The notes: generated by a model from the letters alone, not told the origin. DNA of 25,573 nt from Colicola sp016286205 (GCA_016286205.1 JAEESF010000018.1:1-25573), one strand, 5' to 3'. Positions 13,251 to 21,282 are shown, counted from the first letter of the stretch. Numbers and translations: made by a program.

Positions 13251-14324
13251 TTATTTATTGTTTTTTACACGCAAAATGTCCTTTATTTGTCGGTATTCTG
13301 TCAGCATATTGTCTCGGTAATGATTGTCCGTCAACAGTCGGCTCAGCTCAGTCTCTATCTTGTCTGCCGTGAATTCGTTCGCTACCAGTTCACGAATTAC
13401 CTGTTTGCCGGCCAGTATGTTCACCAGCGTGAAATAGCGGATGTGGAAGACCAGCGGTTGTGCCCAACGCAAGATACCAATCAGCCACGAGCAAGCCAGA
13501 TGGTAGACCGCCACTTGCGGACAACCCAGCAGGGCCGTTTCCAGTGTGGCTGTGCCGGAATTGACCACTGCCGCCTTGGCATTCTGTACCGCAGCATAGG
13601 TCTCGCGTGTCAGTGTCTCGTTCGGCCGCAGAAGGGGCGTATAGCACGAGTCGTCCAGTCCCGGAGCAGCCGTCACCACGATGCGATAACCTTCCATACG
13701 TCGCGCCGCCTCCAGCATCACAGGCAGACAGTGGCTCACTTCGCTACGCCGGCTGCCCGGCAGAATAGCTATCGTCTGGTCCTTTTCGCCTTTAGACTTT
13801 TGACTCTTGACTTTCTCAATCTCTGCTGCAGTCGGATTACCCACATAGGTACATTGGTATCCGTAGCGTGCGTAGTAGGCGGGTTCGAAAGGAAAGATAG
13901 CCCACACCTCGTCGCACAAGCGGGCAATCTGATGAATACGCCAACGCTTCCATGCCCACACTTTGGGCGGGATATAGTAGATGATCCGTGTTTCCGGCAG
14001 ATGGCGGCGGCAAAAATCGGCCATCTTCAGATTGAACGAAGGATAATCGACCAGTATCAGCACGTCGGGCTTTTCGCTCAGCAGTGCCTCGCGGGCTATG
14101 CGAAAATTACTCCGGATCTGCCCCAGATTGCTCAGCACTGCCGCGAAACCCATAAAGGCCATTCGGCGATAATCCTGATAGAGACGGCATCCCTCTGCAG
14201 CCATCCGGTCGCCACCTAGGCCACAGAATTCCGCCTGCGGGTCGTCTTGCCGCAAACGCTTGATCAGCGCTGCCGCATGGCGGTCACCCGACGCCTCACC
14301 TGCTATCAGAAAATATCTCTTCAC
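13251..14324 (-). CDS. lpxB: Lipid-A-disaccharide synthase
   Basis: A 357-residue peripheral membrane glycosyltransferase (GT19) that joins UDP-2,3-diacylglucosamine and lipid X to form the lipid A disaccharide. The family start KRYFLIAGEASGDRHAAALI is clear; DVLILVDYPSFNLKMA, YYIPPKVWAWKRWRI, and AILPGSRRSEV with NSGTATLETALLG (nucleotide-binding half) follow. Length is slightly below the usual 375-385. The start is a GTG at 14324, because the family N-terminus begins there and no ATG is near; this GTG is the end of a heptad tract that begins in the stop of the upstream protease gene. The linker between VGNPT and TIAILPGSR is encoded by five more heptads, giving a Lys-rich insert. It is the last gene of the rsfS-ftsH-M16 operon. 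Confidence 0.93.
   Translation of the reverse strand: MKRYFLIAGEASGDRHAAALIKRLRQDDPQAEFCGLGGDRMAAEGCRLYQDYRRMAFMGFAAVLSNLGQIRSNFRIAREALLSEKPDVLILVDYPSFNLKMADFCRRHLPETRIIYYIPPKVWAWKRWRIHQIARLCDEVWAIFPFEPAYYARYGYQCTYVGNPTAAEIEKVKSQKSKGEKDQTIAILPGSRRSEVSHCLPVMLEAARRMEGYRIVVTAAPGLDDSCYTPLLRPNETLTRETYAAVQNAKAAVVNSGTATLETALLGCPQVAVYHLACSWLIGILRWAQPLVFHIRYFTLVNILAGKQVIRELVANEFTADKIETELSRLLTDNHYRDNMLTEYRQIKDILRVKNNK
13781..13815 (-). repeat. Heptad tract inside lpxB
   Basis: In the coding direction five contiguous 7-nt units start with GAAAGTC and AAGAGTC. They encode the Lys/Ser-rich segment of the linker just before TIAILPGSR. Since 7 is not a multiple of 3, the reading frame shifts between units; the tract is tolerated because it lies in a variable linker between the two domains. 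Confidence 0.75.
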
Positions 14325-14356
14325 TTTCGCCGCTCGCCTTTAACCTTTCGCCTTTA
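14322..14356 (-). repeat. Heptad tract spanning the M16 stop and the lpxB start
   Basis: Five units fill the junction in the coding direction (TAAAGGC, GAAAGGT, then TAAAGGC, GAGCGGC and GAAAGTG). The protease stop TAA (14356-14354) is the first three bases of unit 1 and the lpxB GTG start (14324-14322) is the last three of unit 5. Confidence 0.85.
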
Positions 14357-17161
14357 TTTTTCCTCCGGGAACATCACTACTTCGAACACATTGCCTGCGC
14401 TAACCAGTTGCTTCAGTGTCGATTGCACAGTCTCGGCCGTAATGCCCTCAACAGTTGCCTTGTAGTCGCGTATGTTGTTCTCGCCGTACATGTAGTACAT
14501 ATAGAGCGCGCGTTTCCAGTAGCTGTTCTTCTCTAGATCTTCTGCATAATCCTTCAGCATCGACTCTTTCTCTTTCTGCAAGTCGCTGGCCAGAGGTCCA
14601 TTCTCGATGATCGTGTTCACCTCTTCGTGGATGATCTCCATCAGTCGCTCTTGTTTCTTAGGATCGGTGTCGAACTGCATGATCAGTCCGGCGCGTGGAC
14701 GCGGCAGAATGACCATATAGCCGTATGTGCCTACGCCGTACGAACCACCTTCGCGCTCACGAATTGACTCCAGATAACGTGTGCTGAGAATACGGCCAAT
14801 GATTTCCATATTCAGGTCATTCGCCATGTTGTAAGGCATGTCGTACGAGGTGTACTGAATGCGGTTGCTGGCGGTGGTGGTTTCCATCTCGCGGCTGAAG
14901 TAGTTCTTCTGGTTGCCCAGCGCTACGGTCACGTGGTGATCCACTACTTCTTCGCGCGTTTTCTTGGTCTTCAGTCCGCCCAGCCATTGACAAATCAGCG
15001 CTTTGGTGGCCGGATCCTCCGGATTGATGTTACCCACGAAGGTAAAGGTGAAGTCGGCCGGATTGGCAAAACGCTCTTTGTACACCTTCATGATCTTGTC
15101 CAGACTGACGCGCTCCAGGTTATCCATATTCATCAGCACTACGCGCTCAGAGTGGTTGTTGGCCATCATCTGGATGGAATCGGAGAATACATATTTCGGA
15201 TTCTTGTCGCGGTTCAGCAGTTGGTTGCGCAGCATGCCCATCAGCGTCTCGTAGCCTTGTTCATCGCGACGCGGAGCAGTGAAATGCAGATAGGTCAGTT
15301 GCAGCATGGTCTCCAGATCCTTAACCGAAGACGAACCGTTGAGACTCTCCGTACATTCGCTGATGTCCGGGCTTACGTTGGCGGTCTTGCCGGTCAGCGC
15401 TTTGTTCAGTTGGTTCATCGAGAATCGTCCCAGACCCATCATCTGGATAGCATAGGTGGTCAGTTGAGCCGAAGCTAGATCTTCGGTAGCTACCAGCGAG
15501 TAACCGCCCTTAGAGAAAGCTTGCATCAGTATCTCGTCAGCCTTAAATTCGGTCGGCTTGATGATGACGCGGACACCATTGCTCAGCGTCCATTCGGTCG
15601 TTCCCAGTTCCTCGTTCTTAACGGTCTTTTTGATCTTGCCTTTGTGCGGCGCTTTCTTCACTAGTTCGGTGTCGATAACTTCCTCTTTCGGCGCCTCAAT
15701 CTTCAGGTCAGCCATGCCTTTCAGCGCAGCCAGAACAGTCTCCTCCGAAGGAATATTCACTCCCTCTTTCTCCGGCCCCGAAATACCTACAATCGGGTGG
15801 TCGTGAACAAACGAAGCAGCCAACTGGTTTAGCACATCTACGCCAATCATAGGCAGCGTAGCCTTGGCGAATTCGTATTCCCATTCGATGCCCGGCATCA
15901 CTTCGCCGTTCTCAAAATTGCGGATGCACTCGCGTGCCAGAGTGATGTTCTTGCGGGTGTTACGCTCGTTGTAACTCTTCTCCAGATCATTCAGTTTCTC
16001 GGTGCGTACGCGGTCCCATTCAGCCTCGGTAAAACCGTAGCGACGCATCTTCTCCAGTTGCAGCAACAGGTCGTTCAGCGCTTCTGTCTCGCGGCCCTCT
16101 TTAGGCACATAGATAGCATCGAACGCGTCTTTCAGTTTGACGCACTCGCCGTAGAAACTAGCTGCACCGGTGAACGATGCTTTCGGGTCGAGTGCCAGTT
16201 CCTCAAATCGGTTGTTCAGCATGTCGCATGCCAGGCTGCGCAACAGGTCAATCATATATTCCTGTGCTGTTCCGCGGATAGCCTCAGGCAGTTGGTCAGC
16301 GGTGTATTCCAGCAGGATACGGCTGTTCTGCGCCTCCTTGTCAGTCACGATAGCGATGCGCGGTTCTGTCGGATGCTCAATGGTATAGAGCGGACGTTCG
16401 CCACGGTTGCTACGCTCAGGCACATCAGCCCACAGGGCCTTGATCTTTGCCTCGATAGCATCTACATCAATATCACCCACTACGATGATGGCCTGGTTGT
16501 CCGGACCATACCATTTGTGGTAGTAATCGCGCAGTGCATCGTATGCAAAATTGTTGATCACAGCGGTATCACCTATCACGTCGCGCTTAGCATATTGACT
16601 ACCCGGATACATCTTGGCGTTCATCTCTTTCCAGATGCGGCGTTGTGCCGTACGGCCGGTACGCCATTCTTCCAGAATCACACCGCGCTCAGCGTCTATC
16701 TCTTCCGGCAAGAGCAGCAATCCGCAACTCCAGTCGTGCATAACCAATAGGGCCGAATCAACGATGCCCTCGCGATAGGTTGGCACGTCCGACAGACGAT
16801 AGACAGTCTCGTCAATCGAAGTATAAGCATTGATATTTCCGCCAAAATTAACACCAACCGACTCAAAATAGTTGATGATTCCTTTGCCCGGAAAATGCTG
16901 TGTGCCGTTGAAGGCCATATGCTCCAAGAAGTGAGCCAGACCATTCTGATGGTCTTCTTCCAAGATGGCGCCTACTGCCTGCGCAATATGAAATTCGCAG
17001 CGTTGCTTGGGTTGCTCGTTGTGACGGATGTAATAGGTCAATCCGTTCTCCAGCTGGCCGAAACGTACTTCGCCGTCTATAGGCAGTTTCTCTGATGGGC
17101 CTTGCGCCCACATCATTGTGGCTGCTCCCAGCAGCGCAATGTTAAGCAGGATTCGTTTCAT
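14354..17161 (-). CDS. M16 family zinc metalloprotease (pitrilysin/insulinase type), exported
   Basis: A 935-residue periplasmic peptidase. Signal peptide at residues 1-19 (MKRILLNIALLGAATMMWA). The inverted zinc motif HFLEH is His77-Glu80-His81; the third ligand is probably Glu158 in EEIDAERGVILEEW, about 80 residues later as in the family. The full length holds two M16 repeats, the C-terminal one (about 535-935) lacking the zinc site and presumably closing the chamber, with the later RIQYTSYDMPYN and REGGSYGVGTYG segments typical of the substrate-binding C-terminal domain. Substrates are probably short peptides. The start overlaps the last 20 nt of ftsH, so the two are translationally coupled. 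The combination with ftsH suggests clearing of peptide fragments from membrane-protein turnover, an inference. Confidence 0.93.
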   Translation of the reverse strand: MKRILLNIALLGAATMMWAQGPSEKLPIDGEVRFGQLENGLTYYIRHNEQPKQRCEFHIAQAVGAILEEDHQNGLAHFLEHMAFNGTQHFPGKGIINYFESVGVNFGGNINAYTSIDETVYRLSDVPTYREGIVDSALLVMHDWSCGLLLLPEEIDAERGVILEEWRTGRTAQRRIWKEMNAKMYPGSQYAKRDVIGDTAVINNFAYDALRDYYHKWYGPDNQAIIVVGDIDVDAIEAKIKALWADVPERSNRGERPLYTIEHPTEPRIAIVTDKEAQNSRILLEYTADQLPEAIRGTAQEYMIDLLRSLACDMLNNRFEELALDPKASFTGAASFYGECVKLKDAFDAIYVPKEGRETEALNDLLLQLEKMRRYGFTEAEWDRVRTEKLNDLEKSYNERNTRKNITLARECIRNFENGEVMPGIEWEYEFAKATLPMIGVDVLNQLAASFVHDHPIVGISGPEKEGVNIPSEETVLAALKGMADLKIEAPKEEVIDTELVKKAPHKGKIKKTVKNEELGTTEWTLSNGVRVIIKPTEFKADEILMQAFSKGGYSLVATEDLASAQLTTYAIQMMGLGRFSMNQLNKALTGKTANVSPDISECTESLNGSSSVKDLETMLQLTYLHFTAPRRDEQGYETLMGMLRNQLLNRDKNPKYVFSDSIQMMANNHSERVVLMNMDNLERVSLDKIMKVYKERFANPADFTFTFVGNINPEDPATKALICQWLGGLKTKKTREEVVDHHVTVALGNQKNYFSREMETTTASNRIQYTSYDMPYNMANDLNMEIIGRILSTRYLESIREREGGSYGVGTYGYMVILPRPRAGLIMQFDTDPKKQERLMEIIHEEVNTIIENGPLASDLQKEKESMLKDYAEDLEKNSYWKRALYMYYMYGENNIRDYKATVEGITAETVQSTLKQLVSAGNVFEVVMFPEEK

Positions 17162-19223
17162 TATCTACTTTTTTTTTTCGGGTTGTTCTCTTTTTTGTAC
17201 TTTCTTTAGGGGCCTCGGGCTTCTCGCTTTTGGCTTTCTTACTTTTCACTTTCGACTCTTGACTTTTTTCTTTATTCGCCTCCAGCACTTCGTCGCCGCG
17301 GCTCTTCCACGGACGCGGGCCGAGTATAGCTTCTACGTCGTCGTGCGTGATCACCTCGCGCTCTATCAGCAGTTCGGCTATCTTGTGGTGACCTTCTGCG
17401 TTCTCGCTCAGTATCTTCTTGGCGCGAGCCATCTGATCAGCGATGATGCGTTGGGTCTCTTGGTCAATCACATCGGCCGTCTTGTCCGAATAGGGTTTGG
17501 TAAATCCGTAATCGTAACGTCCGGTCGAGTCGTAGAAACTGACATCTTTCAGTTTGTCGCTCATGCCGTAGTAGGCCACCATGGCATACGCCTGTTTGGT
17601 AGCACGCTCCAGGTCATTCAGCGCGCCGGTCGAAGTCTGCTCCAGGAACAGTTGCTCTGCCGCACGGCCGCCCAGCAACGAACAGAGTTCGTCCAGTATG
17701 TGATCTTCCTGCGTCAACTGACGTTCTTCAGGTAGATACCACGCAGCGCCCAGCGCCACACCACGAGGCACGATGGTCACTTTCACTAGCGGATTAGCCC
17801 AACGCAGCAACCAACTGATGGTAGCGTGACCGGCTTCGTGATAAGCTATCGAGCGTTTCTCGTCCTCGGTCATGATCTTGTTCTTGCGTTCCAATCCACC
17901 TACGATGCGATCTACGGCGTCCATGAAATCCTGTTTGTTCACTTTCTTATGCCCGCCACGAGCAGCTATCAGAGCTGCCTCGTTGCATACATTGGCAATG
18001 TCAGCTCCCGAGAAACCCGGAGTCTGTTTAGCCAGAAAATCGATATCCAGCGAATCATCCAGTTTCAGCGGACGCAGATGCACTTCGAAGATCTCCTTAC
18101 GCTCTTGCAGATCAGGCAATTCCACATGTATCTGACGGTCGAAACGGCCCGCGCGAAGCAAGGCCGGATCCAGCACATCCGCACGGTTGGTCGCAGCCAG
18201 GATGATCACACCGCTGTTGGTGCCAAAGCCGTCCATCTCGGTCAGCAGTTGGTTCAGCGTGCTCTCGCGTTCATCGTTACCACCCGTCATCACACTCTTC
18301 CCGCGCGCACGGCCTATGGCATCTATCTCATCGATGAAGACTATCGCAGGCGCTTTCTCCTTGGCCTGGCGGAAGAGGTCACGCACGCGACTGGCACCTA
18401 CGCCGACAAACATCTCCACAAAATCGCTACCGCTCATCGAGAAGAATGGCACATCTGCCTCACCGGCTACGGCCTTGGCCAGCAATGTCTTACCCGTTCC
18501 CGGAGGGCCTACCAGCAACGCACCTTTAGGTATCTTGGCGCCTATGTCGGTATATTTCTTCGAATTCTTCAAAAATTCCACTATCTCCTGCACTTCCTGT
18601 TTCGCGCCATACAGACCTGCCACATCCTTGAATGTTACTTTATCTTTCTTGTCGCGGTCAAATAGTTGCGCCTTGGCTTTGCCTACGCCGAAGATACCAC
18701 CTCCTGCGCCCATGCCGCCGCTTACTCCACGGCTCAGATAGACAAAGAAGAGTACTATCAGTACAAACGGCAGCACATTGACCAGAATCAGATACCAGTA
18801 GTCTCTCGATTTCTCGTACGTCACGTCTATTGCTGCCTGACCATTCGCTTTGCGCGCTGCGTTGATGCCGCTCATGAATTTGTCAAACTCCTCCACACTC
18901 GGCACCTGCGTCTTCAGGATTCCTTTTGCATCCTCTCCTTCTCTTTGAGAATGAAAAACCACCGCATACGATTTGGGGCGTACAATAGCTTGTGCACTCA
19001 GGTCGTCTTTTACGGTCACTTTCTCTATCGCATCCGCCTCGATGTACGCCGTCAGTTTGGTGTAACTCAGCGCCTTACTGTTGGCCGCGGTATCTTTACC
19101 TCCAAACAGGTAGAATCCCAGCAATGCAAACGCGATGGTATAGAAAATCAAGCTCAGCCATCTGCGACCGGGTTTCTGTCCTTGCGGATTAGGTTGGTTT
19201 TGTTTGTTCTTCTGTTCTGCCAT
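17142..19223 (-). CDS. ftsH: ATP-dependent zinc metalloprotease FtsH
   Basis: A 693-residue inner-membrane AAA+ protease degrading misfolded membrane proteins and regulated cytoplasmic proteins. Two membrane helices (about 21-41 and 143-163) flank a periplasmic domain. AAA module: Walker A GPPGTGKT (239-246), Walker B VFIDEID (295-301), second region of homology ATNRADVLDPALLRAGRFDR. Peptidase: HEAGH (His462, Glu463, His466) with Asp537 in LNDLERATKQA as third ligand. The C-terminal tail after about 655 is Lys/Ser rich (NKEKSQESKVKSKKAKSEK) and encoded largely by heptad repeats; it is not part of the conserved fold. Middle gene of the rsfS operon, with the TAA stop inside the start of the M16 gene. 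Confidence 0.97.
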   Translation of the reverse strand: MAEQKNKQNQPNPQGQKPGRRWLSLIFYTIAFALLGFYLFGGKDTAANSKALSYTKLTAYIEADAIEKVTVKDDLSAQAIVRPKSYAVVFHSQREGEDAKGILKTQVPSVEEFDKFMSGINAARKANGQAAIDVTYEKSRDYWYLILVNVLPFVLIVLFFVYLSRGVSGGMGAGGGIFGVGKAKAQLFDRDKKDKVTFKDVAGLYGAKQEVQEIVEFLKNSKKYTDIGAKIPKGALLVGPPGTGKTLLAKAVAGEADVPFFSMSGSDFVEMFVGVGASRVRDLFRQAKEKAPAIVFIDEIDAIGRARGKSVMTGGNDERESTLNQLLTEMDGFGTNSGVIILAATNRADVLDPALLRAGRFDRQIHVELPDLQERKEIFEVHLRPLKLDDSLDIDFLAKQTPGFSGADIANVCNEAALIAARGGHKKVNKQDFMDAVDRIVGGLERKNKIMTEDEKRSIAYHEAGHATISWLLRWANPLVKVTIVPRGVALGAAWYLPEERQLTQEDHILDELCSLLGGRAAEQLFLEQTSTGALNDLERATKQAYAMVAYYGMSDKLKDVSFYDSTGRYDYGFTKPYSDKTADVIDQETQRIIADQMARAKKILSENAEGHHKIAELLIEREVITHDDVEAILGPRPWKSRGDEVLEANKEKSQESKVKSKKAKSEKPEAPKESTKKRTTRKKKVDNETNPA
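17219..17267 (-). repeat. Seven heptads inside the ftsH tail
   Basis: In the coding direction seven contiguous 7-nt units (starting AAAAGTC, AAGAGTC, with GAAAGTG and AAAAGTA following) cover 49 nt and encode most of the Lys/Ser-rich tail. The first two units also occur in the lpxB tract, and the units resemble those after hsp20. Confidence 0.8.
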
Positions 19224-19231
19224 ATATTTTT

Positions 19232-19286
19232 CTTAATTCTGCAATCTAAAATGTCAAATGTGCAATATTAATTATTTATAATTAAT
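19232..19286 (-). repeat. Heptads and an A/T inverted repeat between rsfS and ftsH
   Basis: Directly at the rsfS stop is a perfect inverted repeat, ATTAATTAT-TT-ATAATTAAT (19267-19286). It is followed in the coding direction by five heptads (ATTGCAC, ATTTGAC, then ATTTTAG, ATTGCAG and AATTAAG; 19266-19232) that end 8 nt before the ftsH ATG. No terminator or TAnnTTTG promoter is present, so the two genes are probably one transcript. Confidence 0.7.
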
Positions 19287-19648
19287 CACACCTCTTCGAG
19301 TTCCGTTATTTTTCCGTCGCTCCATAGGTGTTCTATGTCATAGAACGCACGTGGCTCGCGTTGCATAATGTGCACAAATATCGTGCCGTAATCCATTGCT
19401 ATCCATTCTGCATTATCTTGGCCCGCAACCGATAGCGGATGCACGTGTGTCGTGGTGCGAACAAAATCGTCCACTTCGTCGCCGATGGCAGCCACTTGTG
19501 TGTTGCTCTGCCCCTCGCAGATAATCATCATTTCTACCGGTGCTTCTTTGATTTTCTTTAGGTCAATAGTTACAATTCGCTGACCTTTGCGATTGCGAAT
19601 GCCTTCTATGATAGCATCCGCTAGTCTCTTCGTGGTTATTTCTTTCAT
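19286..19648 (-). CDS. rsfS: Ribosomal silencing factor RsfS
   Basis: A 120-residue protein of the RsfS/Iojap/DUF143 family. It binds protein L14 on the large subunit and blocks joining of the subunits when nutrients are low. Family features: IIEGIRNRKGQRIVTIDLKKI at the start, the CEGQSNTQVAAIGDEVDDFVR segment, and the C-terminal AEWIAMDYGTIFVHIMQREPRAFYDIEHLWSDGK. Length matches the family. First gene of a four-gene operon with its own promoter upstream. The rsfS-ftsH order is common in Bacteroidales. Confidence 0.96.
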   Translation of the reverse strand: MKEITTKRLADAIIEGIRNRKGQRIVTIDLKKIKEAPVEMMIICEGQSNTQVAAIGDEVDDFVRTTTHVHPLSVAGQDNAEWIAMDYGTIFVHIMQREPRAFYDIEHLWSDGKITELEEV

Positions 19649-19720
19649 ATATTTGTATTAATTTATTCGCTCAATAATGCATTGGTCTTCTGTTATTTAC
19701 TTCGGATCAACTTTGCGCCG

Positions 19721-19752
19721 CAAAGTTACTACAAATTATTGACATGTGCAAC
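19721..19752 (-). promoter_or_regulatory. Promoter of the rsfS-ftsH-M16-lpxB operon
   Basis: TAACTTTG (19728-19721) on the minus strand with GTTG (19752-19749), one base off TTTG, 20 nt upstream. The -7 box is the start of AACTTTGC-3 nt-GCAAAGTT (19709-19727), the same inverted repeat as at the promoter at 138-169. The leader is about 65 nt. It begins right after the terminator of the preceding TPR-LuxR gene. Confidence 0.75.
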
Positions 19753-19760
19753 ATTTTTAC

Positions 19761-19790
19761 AAAAAAAGAGTGCCAAAGCACTCCTTTTTC
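19761..19790 (-). terminator. Rho-independent terminator after the TPR-LuxR gene
   Basis: On the minus strand, GAGTGC-TTTG-GCACTC followed by seven T. The other strand also has a short T-run, so it could act in both directions. It separates the TPR-LuxR gene from the rsfS promoter. Confidence 0.9.
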
Positions 19791-19791
19791 T

Positions 19792-19826
19792 ATTTTCAAT
19801 ACCAAATCTACGATTTTCAATCTATA
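19792..19826 (-). repeat. Five heptads between the TPR-LuxR stop and its terminator
   Basis: In the coding direction five 7-nt units, TATAGAT, TGAAAAT, CGTAGAT and so on, cover 19826-19792. TGAAAAT occurs twice, exactly 21 nt apart. The stop TAG (19824-19822) is inside the first unit. Same arrangement as after hsp20: stop, heptads, terminator. Confidence 0.7.
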
Positions 19827-21237
19827 TAATCCCATGCTCAAGGGCGAATCGAACCAATTCGACGGATGAGGAAAGGCCGAGCTTGTTGAATATGTTGGTC
19901 TTGTGACTATTCACTGCGCGGATGGAAATAAAGAGTTTGTCGGCAATCTCTTTGCCCCTGTATCCTTCGCATAAGAGTTTTACTATTTCTTGTTCACGTT
20001 TGGTCAGTTTGGACTCCTTGATGTTTTTCGCTTTTGCGTCTGCTATATCTTGCAACAAGGCAGAAATATCTTTTCCGTAGAATTGCTTGAGCTCGAATGC
20101 CAGTTTAGCATATTGTTGCTCCTGGTCCATTACTTTCTGTTCTAATATATTCTTGCGTTTGCGTAGTAGCAGCACTATGGTGGTCAGTAGAACCACGATG
20201 AGAAGCACCAAAACGGAGAAAATGACCAATATCCCTTCTCGCATTTTACGTTGCTTTAATAATTGTTGTTGTTCCTTAATCTGTTGTTCTTTGCGGAAAC
20301 TATCATAGCGCACCTGCGCGATGGTCAGTTGGCGTTGTGCCTCTTCGCTTTGTATCTGTTCGTGCAATGCGCGGGCACGCTCCAACCATCTCAACGCTTC
20401 TGCCGATTTTCCTTTTGCGGCAGACTGCTTGTATAGTCGGTCGCAGGCTTCGAATTCCTGCTTGCGCATTCCCAGTTCTTGTGCCAATTGTACAGCTTCG
20501 TGCAATTCACCCAATTGCAGTAGGATGATGAGTTCAGAAGGCCTATTCCCGGTCTCGCGGGCAATAGCCAGAGCTTGCGTGTTGTATATTTGTGCACGCT
20601 CTGCTTGACCCAGGGCATCGTAGATGTTCGCCAGTTGGGCTAGACGCATCCCTTCTTGTGGACGGCGGCCTAGTTGTCGGTCTATCTGTAGCGCTTCTTC
20701 GGTCAGCTGGAGTGCCCGTTCCAGGTCTTTCGGATCACCTCCTTTGGACTTTGCTACGAGCACTTCTCCCAACATTGCTTTGCGAATCGCGAGCGACTTA
20801 GGAGTATGGGTGGTGTCGGATGCCAATAAGGAGTCTTCTATTTCTATCGCGCGTTGCAGATAGTCGATAGCTACGTCGTGTTTGCCTGCTGACGAATAGA
20901 CACCGGCTAGGTTGCCTAACGAAGCAGACAGATCTTCAGGTGTGCCTTGCTCTTCATCATACTGCAGACACATCTCACCGTACTTCAATGCTTGCTCGTA
21001 GTCGCCCAAACGATGGTAACAGTAGAGTAGGCATGAATAGAACTCGCAGCGCAGCGCAAGGGAATCATCTGGCACTAACGCCAATCCGTCTTCGTTAATG
21101 CAAATGGCTTCTGCTAGATGTCCGCTCATCGCTGCGTTGTAGGCGCTATCGACATACACATCCACTTCCTCTCGCGTCACGGCCTGTACAGCCACGACGG
21201 AGAAGATAGTGAGGTATGTGCAGATGTGTCTAAGCAT
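19822..21237 (-). CDS. TPR / transmembrane / LuxR-type HTH regulator
   Basis: A 471-residue one-component membrane regulator. Signal sequence or anchor at residues 1-19; tetratricopeptide repeats at about 30-295 (for example SASLGNLAGVYSSAGKHDVAIDYLQ) in the periplasm; a Gln-rich coiled coil (about 296-332); one strong membrane helix (335-359, GILVIFSVLVLLIVVLLTTIVLLL); a second coiled coil; and a cytoplasmic LuxR/GerE HTH at 411-471 (LTKREQEIVKLLCEGYRGKEIADKLFISIRAVNSHKTNIF). There is no kinase or receiver, so the TPR domain presumably senses a periplasmic partner and passes the signal to the HTH mechanically. Targets are unknown; the large exported protein upstream is a candidate by position. 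Promoter only 13 nt before the ATG; it has its own terminator. Confidence 0.9.
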   Translation of the reverse strand: MLRHICTYLTIFSVVAVQAVTREEVDVYVDSAYNAAMSGHLAEAICINEDGLALVPDDSLALRCEFYSCLLYCYHRLGDYEQALKYGEMCLQYDEEQGTPEDLSASLGNLAGVYSSAGKHDVAIDYLQRAIEIEDSLLASDTTHTPKSLAIRKAMLGEVLVAKSKGGDPKDLERALQLTEEALQIDRQLGRRPQEGMRLAQLANIYDALGQAERAQIYNTQALAIARETGNRPSELIILLQLGELHEAVQLAQELGMRKQEFEACDRLYKQSAAKGKSAEALRWLERARALHEQIQSEEAQRQLTIAQVRYDSFRKEQQIKEQQQLLKQRKMREGILVIFSVLVLLIVVLLTTIVLLLRKRKNILEQKVMDQEQQYAKLAFELKQFYGKDISALLQDIADAKAKNIKESKLTKREQEIVKLLCEGYRGKEIADKLFISIRAVNSHKTNIFNKLGLSSSVELVRFALEHGII

Positions 21238-21250
21238 ACTGAATTTGCCG

Positions 21251-21282
21251 CAAAGATACTACTTTTTTTTCAGTTATGCAAA
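21251..21282 (-). promoter_or_regulatory. Promoter of the TPR-LuxR gene (near-leaderless)
   Basis: TTTG (21282-21279), 20 nt, TATCTTTG (21258-21251) is a full consensus match. The ATG is at 21237, so the leader is only about 6-10 nt, too short for a ribosome binding site. The -33 box is 12 nt past the stop of the upstream gene. Confidence 0.8.

Noticed and set aside
13188..14219. Open frame of 343 codons on the plus strand opposite lpxB
   Set aside because: LpxB is certain from motifs; the antisense frame would run over the OmpA-like gene promoter and shows no domain.
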